A DNA stretch of 64,000 nucleotides from Tubulanus polymorphus (lineage: Eukaryota; Nemertea; Palaeonemertea; Tubulaniformes; Tubulanidae), in assembly GCF_964204645.1 (NCBI RefSeq), contig NC_134027.1, positions 23,176,485-23,240,484 of the forward strand, given 5' to 3'. Below the pieces are notes generated by a model. That model ran no database searches. It was not told the DNA's origin and saw only the letters and a program-made list of their open reading frames with translations. A program made the translations under genes and the position numbers. Shown here in pieces: positions 1 through 8,750 of this stretch (its first letter is position 1; the number at the start of each line of letters is the position of its first letter).

Positions 1-824
1 TGCGCCACCGCGCGGGATTTACGCGAAGCAGCAAACACAAACATGGCCACTCTCTCAATTTTCAATGATAGAAATCGTGTGTGCATTTCAATTATTTCGG
101 CTGTTAGGGTTTTAAGGCACAATATAAGTTGATGATGTGATATGGCGATGTTAATTAATGATAATTCCGCAGTGAAGCTAGTCACGAACGGTGCCGATTG
201 AGTGTACAGCTGCCAAAAACACTGAAATGTGCATAGTTGCGTAACTATTTGCAGTGAATTGCTGACGACGTTTAAAAAAATACAAATCGCAATTGTAATA
301 TAAAAATGAGATAGAACCTAAGTTAAAATTCTGGCCATTTCTAAAATGTTATTACTAACTATTAATGTTATTACTGACTATTATTGTCAGTGCCGAACGT
401 TTAGTTTTCCAACAATAATGAGGGGTGGTAGGTAGTCATGCAATTCAAGTCATCATTTATCACACGTTACTTCCGTGTCGTTGAAAATCTCGCGAGTCCT
501 GGACCAAACCCCATTGAACAATGTGATCTGTGTGCTGGCCACAAATGCACACAGATCACACTACACCACCCATTAAACACTCCAGTACCCACAGCTTTCA
601 TATATCCATCCAAATATTTAGAGTGTCTTTCTTCCTGGATTGTACTCCATCTATGCTCGACTGGCTGGACTAGTTCAGCGACTATGGCAGAAGTTCAATA
701 CTTACGATGCAATCAGGTTCGAATCCCGGTTAGGCGGAATAACGGAATTTAGCCAATGCTAACTCGTTCGTTAACTAATTCGTTTTTAGACGTATGTAAT
801 CTGTAATTACTACTGGTTTTGTAG
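1..824. other. non-coding left edge
   Basis: I see no supported gene here. The open frame at 438-752 has no recognisable family and overlaps repeat-like DNA: bases 690-735 resemble one arm of the palindromic MITE family described at 1713, ending in the shared GGTTCGAATCCC motif. A perfect hairpin lies at 523-559. The lectin-type exon that follows begins at 825, so this stretch may hold upstream intron or promoter of that gene, but no upstream exon could be identified. Confidence 0.5.
523..559. repeat. perfect 13-bp hairpin
   Basis: GTGATCTGTGTGC at 523-535 and its exact reverse complement at 547-559 are separated by an 11-base loop. No terminator or element context explains it. It may be the tip of an old foldback element. 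Confidence 0.8.
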
Positions 825-2117
825 ATGCTAAACCGTGCCTGAGAGGACGCTTTCCAGACGGTGAAAAAATCAAACATCAGAAGTTCAGCATAGCTGTCAC
901 ATACGCGGATGCGCAAAGAAGCTGTTTAGCACTCGGAATGGATATCTTGAATAACCACAGATGCTTGGACACCGGGAATATGGACGATTAGTGAGTCGAG
1001 AAAGAAAACACAATATCCGTGTATGATGAATAAACGCGAGAAATCCCACGATAAATGCAGCCAAATCGAGAAACTTGTGATGACGCCTGAAGATGGCTAA
1101 TAGTCTTTAGCCGAAACGTTGCGCAAATATATACTCTTCTATTCAAGTTTCTCGTTTTGGCTGTATTTATTGTGGGTTGTCTCGTGGTTTGGACGATAAG
1201 TCGGTACATCATTTCTTAGTCGCTTTGAGTTGTTTTGCGTGTTTTGATAAATGTTTCATTTCGATTCAATTTTAGTCCGGATGAATTTTGGCAACACTCG
1301 AACATAGGAAACGGGACGATATGTGAAACACTTTCAAAACACGCCACAGAAGATAAGTTTATCAAGTCGAAGCGTCCGTGTGGTGACGAAATCCCCTTCG
1401 TTTGTGTAGAGAAATATTACAGGTCAGTCAGTAAACATTTTATGTTTGGCCCATCTAAAGTTTAATGAATTTGCCTCCAGCGACTATACAACAGGCAATC
1501 CGCTTAGCGGCGCACGTTTTCGAACTAGACTTTCGTAGTTAGTCGAGTGGTCGGAACTACAAAGCGAACGCACTATATTTGGTCTTTGAACTCGGTCCGA
1601 ACTACAGCGACTGTGCTCAATCCCGTGGTCGACTATTGCCGGAACATGGTTCCGACTAACTGGCATCGGGTTTCACTTAGTTCGTAAATGATCAACTATT
1701 CCCGCTGCCAAACATCCTCTCCTGACAGGGATTCGAACCTGATGGCATTGCTACACTCAGCCACGGCACGAACCGTGGCAATCTCGATACCATCAGGTTC
1801 GAATCCCTGGCGGGGAGGATGGCTACCAAAGTTCGCCTTGCCTCATTGTAAGGTGCGCAATGAGACATCGTGTCTTGCCGTGGCTGTGTCTCGATGCCAT
1901 CAGGTTAATATCCCTGCTGAAGGAGGATGTATTTGAAGGAACACAAATCAGTGAAATCAAAGCTTGTTCATGATTATATGCTGAACGAGAAATGATATGA
2001 TTTTTTTTTGTTGCGCAGGTTTCCGTCTAGAACCGGATCGGTACTCCACGAGCTAAATAGAAAAGTCGGGATTTGTAACAAGCTGCCAGAGAATGACGGA
2101 GAAGCGACATACGGGTG
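825..2117 (+). CDS. C-type-lectin-like domain gene, three internal exons
   Basis: Three exons join in frame: 825-990, 1276-1422 and 2019-2117. Acceptors are TTTTGTAG, AATTTTAG and TGCGCAG; donors are GTGAGT, GTCAGT and GTAAAT. The first exon carries the CTLD helix-2 type motif YADAQRSCLALGMDI, and the second ends with CGDEIPFVCVEK, the usual Cys-containing terminal strand of a CTLD. The third adds about 33 residues beyond the lectin fold. No signal-peptide exon and no stop-containing last exon were found, so both ends are missing. A damaged duplicate lies downstream at 3427-3639. The broken LDL-A/LRR/7TM receptor follows on the same strand; some invertebrate receptors of that class carry a lectin domain, so these exons could be its 5' part (inference). 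The carbohydrate-binding residues are not clear. Confidence 0.6.
1037..1184. mobile_element. 148-bp foldback MITE with hammerhead-like core
   Basis: Arms of about 41 bases (1037-1077 and 1144-1184) are near-perfect inverted repeats; both read CGAGA..., then a TAAATGCAGCC-like segment, then CGAGAAACTTG. The centre holds CTGAAGA (1087-1093), a GGCTAA/TTAGCC stem and GAAAC (1113-1117). The element lies in the intron between lectin exons 1 and 2. The corresponding intron of the duplicate at 3443 is only about 60 bases and lacks it, which marks it as an insertion. Confidence 0.7.
1500..1690. mobile_element. MITE, TAGTCGACT family, copy 1
   Basis: Contains TTAGTCGAGTGGTCGGA near the left and TTCCGACTAACTGG near the right, resembling the element at 42297-42525 and the one near 18828-18958. 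This copy is diverged and its ends are approximate. Confidence 0.45.
1713..1821. mobile_element. palindromic MITE with B-box-like arms, short copy
   Basis: The arm CATCCTC...GGGATTCGAACCTGATGG is mirrored by CCATCAGGTTCGAATCCC...GAGGATG. The flanking 9 bases are GCTGCCAAA on the left and GCTACCAAA on the right, an 8/9 target-site duplication. This is the most compact of four family members in the window (others at 19021, 45441 and 63082). Confidence 0.75.
1840..1931. repeat. solo right half of the palindromic MITE
   Basis: Ends in TCGATGCCATCAGGTTAAT and GAAGGAGGATG as do the right arms of the full elements, but has no matching left arm. It sits directly behind the short full copy. Confidence 0.55.
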
Positions 2118-3426
2118 GTAAATATCTTTAGACTTCAGAAAGAGGAACCGCATGCCTCTAGGATGATTGAGAAGTGTTTGGTTATATTAAGTAAAATCAA
2201 ATTTGTTTTATTTTGTATATAACAGTATTTTTGGTTCATTGGTTTAATTTGCTTAACGTCGTTCGGATCTTGGGTTCCCAAGACTAACCCTATTAGATTC
2301 ATTATTAACATCACGACTGGACGACCATTGAGCTGTTACCGCGCGCGCACAATTCACGGTGAATCACTTAGTATAATCAAAATTCAACAAAAACCTCTAC
2401 GATAAAACGATTTATTGGATATGACTAAAAAAGAATTTTGTCCCAACTATAAAAATGTAATTAATCTCACACTGGATATAACGAACTATCAGTTATAACG
2501 AACGTATTTTCTTGTCCGGTGAATTTCGTCGTAACAAGGTTCCACAGTGTGAATAAACAAATGTTTCTTACTTGAATAACTGAATAACTTCAAGTGAGCA
2601 AGTTTTCTCTGATTGAATGAATCCAAATAGCGTTTGTTCTTTATATTTCAGCATGTTTAAAGCGTCAATGTGCAACTAGCAGATGAAAAAAGAGTGGCTT
2701 CAGTCCTATAGCAGAAGAAATGAATACAGACTTTAAAATTGCACTTTAGCTGTACAATTGAATTTCTATAAATAAATGACACATACACATTTCTTTCAAA
2801 TGTTAGACGATTTTTAATCGACAGAAAAAATGAGATGGGCATTGCTAATTGTTGTTCAATTACCGAACTCTAATCTTTTCGGAGACAATTTTTCCCATCT
2901 TTTTATATCCATTTCCAGTAGAGTTTATATGCCATATATGGTTGGAAATTGTAGGTATTCGAAAACTTGTTTAATGATATTTGATTCGGGAGTCTAAAGA
3001 TTGGTCAATTTGGTATGTGCCGGTACCTCGACACAAGCATCAGTCTGCAGCCATCAACAACCCACTATAGTAGTATGAAAATCTTGTCAATCGCTTTATT
3101 GGAATGAATACGATGTCTGTAGCTAATTGGTTAGTTACTTGTCAGTCGAGATGAAATCCTGAACGCACAAAACGTCTGGCTTATCAGAAATATTGCAAGA
3201 ATGGTGATAATGCCTCGAATACCTTAAGAGACTGGTCTGGGCATATATATTTTATAATAAATCATGATAAATCATGAATAAAGATTTCAGTTATCTACAA
3301 AAGAAAAGATCCATATTGATGAGAGTTTCTGCGAACAAAATGAAAATAGTGAGAAATAATTCGGGGACCTTAATGGCAATACTAGGTCGCTTCAGCAAGC
3401 ATCCAGTGAGTATCCGAGCAAAAGCA
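2118..3426. other. gap without recognised gene
   Basis: AT-rich DNA between the lectin exons and their damaged duplicate. No exon with good splice signals or family similarity was seen on either strand. Confidence 0.5.
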
Positions 3427-3639
3427 GGAATATGGACGATTAGTCAGTAAATAATTTTTCATCGATATGAGTCTGTTTCTCGTGCATTCGATTCACATTC
3501 CATTTCGGAAACACACGAACAAAGGAAACGGGACGATGTGTGAAACACTTTCAAAACATGCCACTGAAGATATGTTTGTCAAGTCGACGCATCCTTGTGG
3601 TGACGAAATTCCATTCGTTTGTGTAGAGAAATATTACAG
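3427..3639 (+). pseudogene. decayed duplicate of the CTLD exon pair
   Basis: 3427-3442 repeats the end of lectin exon 1 with its donor (AATATGGACGATTA then GTCAGT). The bases up to 3639 repeat exon 2 nearly base for base, including CETLSKHATEDMF and CGDEIPFVCVEKYY. The intron between them is shortened to about 60 bases, and the acceptor TTTTAG of the original has become CACATTC, so no splice site remains. The rest of exon 1 is absent. This is a partial tandem duplication that can no longer be spliced like the original; it lies directly before the rearranged LDL-A region. Confidence 0.7.
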
Positions 3640-3721
3640 GTCAAGTTCGAGATCACTATTTAAAATCTGGAAGCCGGTGGCTGAACAAAAATTGCAATGT
3701 GACTCTAAACGCATCATCTAA

Positions 3722-3850
3722 ACATTCCTGGCCATGAAAATATGTTGCAGTTTTGTTCGTCTTCCGAATTAGGACAATTTGATTGACTATCGCACACCTG
3801 TCTGATTGGTATACATTATGATGCGGGACATTTCACAGTACCAGCTGGGC
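3722..3850 (-). repeat. inverted copy of an LDL-A module (arm A)
   Basis: On the minus strand this encodes FECPAGTVKCPAS, a stop, CIPIRQVCDSQSNCPNSEDE and a final Cys, i.e. an LDL-receptor class A module with one stop codon. About 105 bases are the near-identical reverse complement of 4526-4627 (arm B). The two arms bound the opposite-strand LDL-A array. Confidence 0.8.
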
Positions 3851-4029
3851 ATTCAAAAATGTTCACACCTCAATACGTGCTCAAGATTTCTACAAACAGG
3901 GTAATCATTTGCCAACCCATCTAGAATACATCGATGACGTCGAGAATAGCAATTCGGGGAAATAAAAGAACACCTCTGTTTAACAGATTACGCATAGAGG
4001 TTTGGGAAATTAGTCATACAATGATTATC

Positions 4030-4560
4030 ATTACTGCACTGAACCGTAGGATTCACTGTAACATTAGTTGATGTTAGTATTTCATCTTCTTCTCGGCTTC
4101 CACTGCAATCCACGACACCATCCTGATACAACTGGGAACTGATACACAGTCTCCACCGTTACACATGAACCCCTGACATAGTTCAATAGTGCACTTCAAT
4201 TCATCGGATTTATCTTGACAACTATTGACTCCATCACATCTGTTAGATGAACTGACACATTGGTCACTCATACATTGGTATTGGCCAGATAGGCACGAAG
4301 TATGGAAACACGAGTTATCGTCTGAGCCATCCGGACAATCACGTACGAAGTCACATAAACCGCTCATTGATATGACCCTTCCATTCTTACAACGGAATTG
4401 ACTGTATACATTTATATCCGTACAATCAAGTTCATCTTCACCGTGTTGACAGTCGTCCCTGGTGTCACATACACGGTGGTCACTGATGTATCTTCGATCA
4501 TTACATTGGAACTGATGTCCCGCATCATACTGTATACCAATCAGACAGGTGTGCGATGGT
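4030..4560 (-). pseudogene. LDL-A repeat cassette, inverted relative to the receptor
   Basis: Reading leftwards from about 4545, one frame gives consecutive LDL-A modules: QFQCNDRRY...CDTRDDCQHGEDELDC, FRCKNGRV...CDFVRDCPDGSDDNSC, YQCMSDQCV...CDGVNSCQDKSDELKC and FMCNGGDC. The fourth shifts frame near 4115 and continues as YQDGVVDCSGSREEDE in the next frame. No start or splice signal makes this a gene of its own on this strand. The 7TM receptor that should own such modules runs on the other strand just to the right, so this is best read as an inverted piece of it. LDL-A modules bind calcium through the acidic C-terminal SDE motif, which is kept in three of the four. Confidence 0.7.
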
Positions 4561-6287
4561 CAATCAAATTGTCCTAATTCGAAAGACGAACAAAACTACG
4601 ACATATTTTCATGGCCAGGAATTTTAGATGTGGCCACGAAAATAGATGTATTCCACAGTCTGAAGTGTGTGACGGTGTTGTGCACTGTAAAATCAGCACT
4701 GACGATGAGGCATTCTGTAACATCACGTGTCCCAACCGTTGTAAATGTCAAGGTCATTCTGTTGACTGTAGAAATATTGGTCTCAGTGATATAACCGGCC
4801 TCATCACGATGTCAACCAGAATCCTATTGTTGTCAAATAACCGAGTTATTTTCAATGTTTTCGTCTTTTGTTTATCTTCGTATGGTCAACATCTCCTCAA
4901 ATGGAATATCCTACATTTTGCCCAACTCGATCTCAAACCTACATAACCTACACACCTTAGATCTTACACATAACAACATTACGTCCTTACCCGCGAATGC
5001 TTTTATAGGCTTGGGTAGATTGAAAGAACTGTTCATAACAGGAAATCCAATTCGATATTTAGAAGAAGGTAGCTTTCGGGGTTTGATATCTCTTGCAATT
5101 TTTGATCTTCATGGACTGCATATTTCGGTGCTTGGCGAAAACGTGTTCGACGGTCTATCCTCAATGGTTATACTGAACATTAGCAGCACTCGAATCAACC
5201 GTATATCGAAGTATGCATTCTCTGGTTTAAGCAATCTTTCGCATCTTGATTTTACCAATAAATCCAAGTACATTTCTACAGAAAATAGCACTTTCGACAA
5301 CTTGACATCGTTAGTGTCCCTAAAATCTGATGCTTACAAATTTTGCTGTATGGCTCCGAATGTCGGTCAGTGCCTTCCCAAAGCAGATCAATTCTCCTCC
5401 TCTGATTTGATGGGTAACTCAGTCCTCAGAGCGATCATATGGGTCATCGCTGCGTTCAGCTTTTTCACCAACAGCATTGCCAATTTACTTCGCATTAAAC
5501 TAACATCATCCGCAACGCGCAACAGATCTTCTGACATCCTCATCATGAATCTCGCAGCTTGTGATTGCCTGATGTCGATTTATTTGTTTGTAATCGCAGG
5601 AGCCGATTACATTTATGAAGGCGTTTATTTCATAAATTCTGAAATTTGGACGAGCAGTTCATTGTGTCGGGTTGCTGGGATTTTAGTAACTGTTTCTTGT
5701 GAAGGCTCTTAGACTTTCCTGCCCGTTCTCACACGTCATCGATACTCGAATATCACAGATCTATTTTCCGACAGTTTGTTCGTATCCCTAAAACATGTCA
5801 CCAGTATTTGTTGTATCTGCTGGGTCATTCTGAGTATAATTTCTTTGTTACCGCTTTCACAATTGTCATACTTCGGTCAGAACTTCTATGGCACTACCGG
5901 AGTTTGTTTACCTATGAATCTGCTAACCATTGATGTCCACGCCTGGCAATATTCTTTAGCCATTCTTGTCGTATCGAACTCGGCTATACTTGCTACAATA
6001 ATGGTGACTTATGCGCAGATGTGCAGACTCGTATCTGGAAGCAGGTCTGGCTCGGGTAGAATTGATCCTACCGAACTAATTTTGGTGGGTAGGAGTTTGG
6101 TGATTTATCTTTCTAATTTAGTTTGCTGGCTGCCGATATTTACCGTTCAGTTTTGTGCGTTGATCTGAGTAGAAATACCAAATCAGGTGGCGGCCTGGCT
6201 GGCGGTTCTTTTCCTACCGATCAACTCGTCCCTTAATCCCCTTCTTTACACTATACTGACCATTGATTTAAAATCCATATGTGCAAA
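4526..6287 (+). pseudogene. relaxin-receptor/GRL101-like LDL-A, LRR, 7TM receptor, broken
   Basis: Domains in order: an LDL-A module starting at its second half (CIPIRQVCDGQSNCPNSKDE, 4526-4610); after a frameshift near 4615 a second LDL-A (FRCGHENRCIPQSEVCDG) and a Cys-rich LRR cap (CPNRCKCQGHSVDCR); after another frameshift near 4850 about six leucine-rich repeats; then a rhodopsin-like 7TM region to 6287 ending with the helix-7 motif NPLLY. The 7TM part is one reading frame interrupted by two stops, TAG at 5710-5712 in helix 3 (between CEGS and TFLPVL) and TGA at 6166-6168 before helix 7. No intron is seen, unlike most receptors of this class, which suggests a retrocopy or a naturally intron-poor family. 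Relaxin-type LGRs couple hormone binding in the LRRs to G proteins; with four lesions this copy should not make a receptor. Confidence 0.8.
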
Positions 6288-6728
6288 ATAAAAAAGTCGT
6301 CGACAATAGACTAGAGTAAACTCCCTGTACATAATCAACATTTACGTAACAGATTGGTGTTCCTATATATTATTTCCGTGCGTTTGCTAGGAGAAAGAAC
6401 AAAGCTCTTGGCTTATTTTTCTTCAATGCAGGGCCCAGGTACACAGTTCGAGTAACTTTCTAATGTGGCTTGAGCAAAATTGTTGTCGCACTAGCCTTAA
6501 ATCTAAACAATGACCATGCTACTTGGTCCAGTGACTTCAGACAATGGAACGATTGACAAAGTCTGGGGATCCGATTTTTTTCTGCATTATGGCGGATATA
6601 TCATTCATGTCTTTAGGGTAAAAAACCGCAGATAGATCCTAGCATGTTTGTTTTGTGGAGTCTTTTGGCGATCGGTCCTTGTAATGATGGCGAATTTATG
6701 TCCATTGTGTGAAGTTGGATACAACAAC

Positions 6729-6866
6729 AGGGGCCTTTAGTCAAGACTTAATACAAAAAGTGGTGTTAAATCTTAAGACTGGTCTTAAGTCGTTAGATTG
6801 GCTCTAGAACTTAGTTGGTCTTAGAACGGTCTTAAGTCTAAGCCCTGACTATGGAACCGGCCCCTG
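6729..6866. mobile_element. MITE, CAGGGGC family, copy 1
   Basis: Starts CAGGGGC and ends GGCCCCTG; the interior is rich in TTAAGAC/GTCTTAAG motifs in both orientations. Related copies lie at 12186-12300 and 35417-35552. Confidence 0.7.
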
Positions 6867-7880
6867 ATACCAATAATGGATTTATTATTGTACATTACAC
6901 GGGGATTCAAGCAGAGCTTACGGTCTTCATTTTTCTCACTTATCGTTGTTTACGTGTCGTATAAAAAACAATTTTCTCGAATTAAGATTCTAAGTCGAAT
7001 GATGAAAAGGTCGAAGGACTGATTATTTTTTGTAGAGGTTTACATCGTACAAAATTGAACAAAAAGTAGAGCTTGTTGTAGGTTGGGATGACGACCCCAT
7101 AATGAGATCCCTCATTATTCGTTTTCGGTTGACTCCTCGTTGAACGACTCAGCTATGAACTTATTTAAAAGATTTCTTTTTGGAAAGACTTTCCTATCCA
7201 ATTTCCGCCGTCAAATGTGTGAGAGTAGCTGCGAGAAAGGTGGAATCTAATTGATAGAAATAACAGAGATGATGCAAGTCCTCCTTAGGTTATCTTTATT
7301 TCATTTAAAATACGAACTTTAGCTACGAGTGCATACGTGGTAGCTTCCACGTTGCGCGCCAGTGACGATCTGTTCGAAAAGAACTGAAATTAGCCGCCTG
7401 ACTTAGAGATTGAAAAATGCATTGCTTTGAAATGTTCGGAACATATGTTTTAGCCGATTTAGCCGAATTTCCGTCTTCTAGAAGCCGACTTTGAGACGGA
7501 TTTGAACAGGAAAATGAACTGAATCCTTCACATTTTCTACATTATAATGATAATGACACATCTAATAGCATAGAGAGATATAAGAACGTTGAAAATGTTA
7601 TTCCAATTTAAACTTTATATAATTCATTTCGTACACAGATAATAAGTAAAGTTAAATTTACACAGATATTGTTCAACTCTCCAATTACGGAAAAACAAAA
7701 TTAAATTTTGCAGTGACACATGTAAACCATACATTTATGTGACCTCCAGGTGTTCAGTTCGCTCGCGTCGTCTAAAATCCTGCCGTCGAGTATCGATATG
7801 ATACATTCCAGAGCTGCGACTTAAGACGATTACATTTGAGGTGAAACAAAGAAATGGAACCATATAACGTACATTTTGGT

Positions 7881-7945
7881 GCGACTTACGATGTGTTTAC
7901 ACGACTTACGATGTGTTTACACGACTTACGATGTACGACTTACAG
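7881..7945. repeat. 20-bp tandem repeat, about three units
   Basis: Unit ACGACTTACGATGTGTTTAC, repeated twice nearly exactly, then a shortened third unit and a further TACGACTTAC. Confidence 0.9.
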
Positions 7946-8705
7946 ATAGATTTTCTATGGTGTATATTTGGCGAAGAAACAAAATGGGATTTTAAAATGT
8001 TTACGACTTTGAAGAGTGTGCGATGCGACTGATGCGACTATTCATCGTGGTGACGATTCTTCCTCGCACCGACTGCCCCAATATTTGCGTACCTCGGGGA
8101 AGATTCGTTGGTCTACCGCATACAATCATCATGTCGCTTGAGCGCAAGTTGAATAAGGGAAAATCACGGTAACCCATGTCAATTTTATCTGGCAATTCGC
8201 TGAATATTTGATAAAACGTATGCCCTCACTTGAGAAGATTCGCTCCTCAAGGCTTTAAACATCGGAACTGTTCAATCAGACTCGCTTATCGTTACCAGCT
8301 AGATCCATCTCTGTTGAAACACACTGGGACTGGTCTAGTTATATCAATCGTCGGCCGGGATTGCGTTCGATGAAGCGATGTAATTTTGCGAGACCGTGGA
8401 GCTGTCACGACAGAATTGAAGTAGTTTCTAGGTCTTGATATCTTCATACGGGTTTTGATCAATTTCAAGTTCGGCTTTTATTTGGAAAAAAATAAGAAAA
8501 TTATTTTCAAAAAGAATCAAAAGACATGTTATTAAGTGAATGAATCGATCGCAATCATGTTCCAGATAGAGCGAGGATGTTATACTTTCCCCAGTGATGG
8601 CGGGTTGCAGAGCTAAGAACGTTTGGAAAAGACAAGATGACATGTACATGTTTTTATGATGTTTTCTATAGAAGTATGTTCGCAAGAATGTTAGAGAATA
8701 CTTAC

Positions 8706-8750
8706 CACTGAATGCTAGATTTACATGCGGCATTGCCACTGCGTAAGCGT
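8706..8750 (-). CDS. IgSF copy 1, tail exon with His in place of Tyr
   Basis: 45 bases, phase 1-1, encoding AYAVAMPHVNLAFSG. The other copies have PYVN here (copies 3 and 4 PYVNV, copy 2 PYVNT); copy 1 has PHVNL and so lacks the phosphorylatable tyrosine. Confidence 0.7.

Larger units (their letters stand above)
6288..8705. other. gap with small repeats; probably 3' flank of IgSF copy 1
   Basis: No open gene seen. Bases 7100-7260 resemble 26640-26830, which holds the equivalent position behind IgSF copy 3, so the last exon and 3'UTR of these receptors may lie in this type of DNA, but I could not delimit them. A MITE at 6729-6866 and a short tandem repeat at 7881-7945 are listed separately. 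6428-6455 resembles the end of the MITE at 57238. Confidence 0.5.

Noticed and set aside
438-752. 104-codon frame at the left edge
   Set aside because: No domain, contains the hairpin and repeat-derived sequence.
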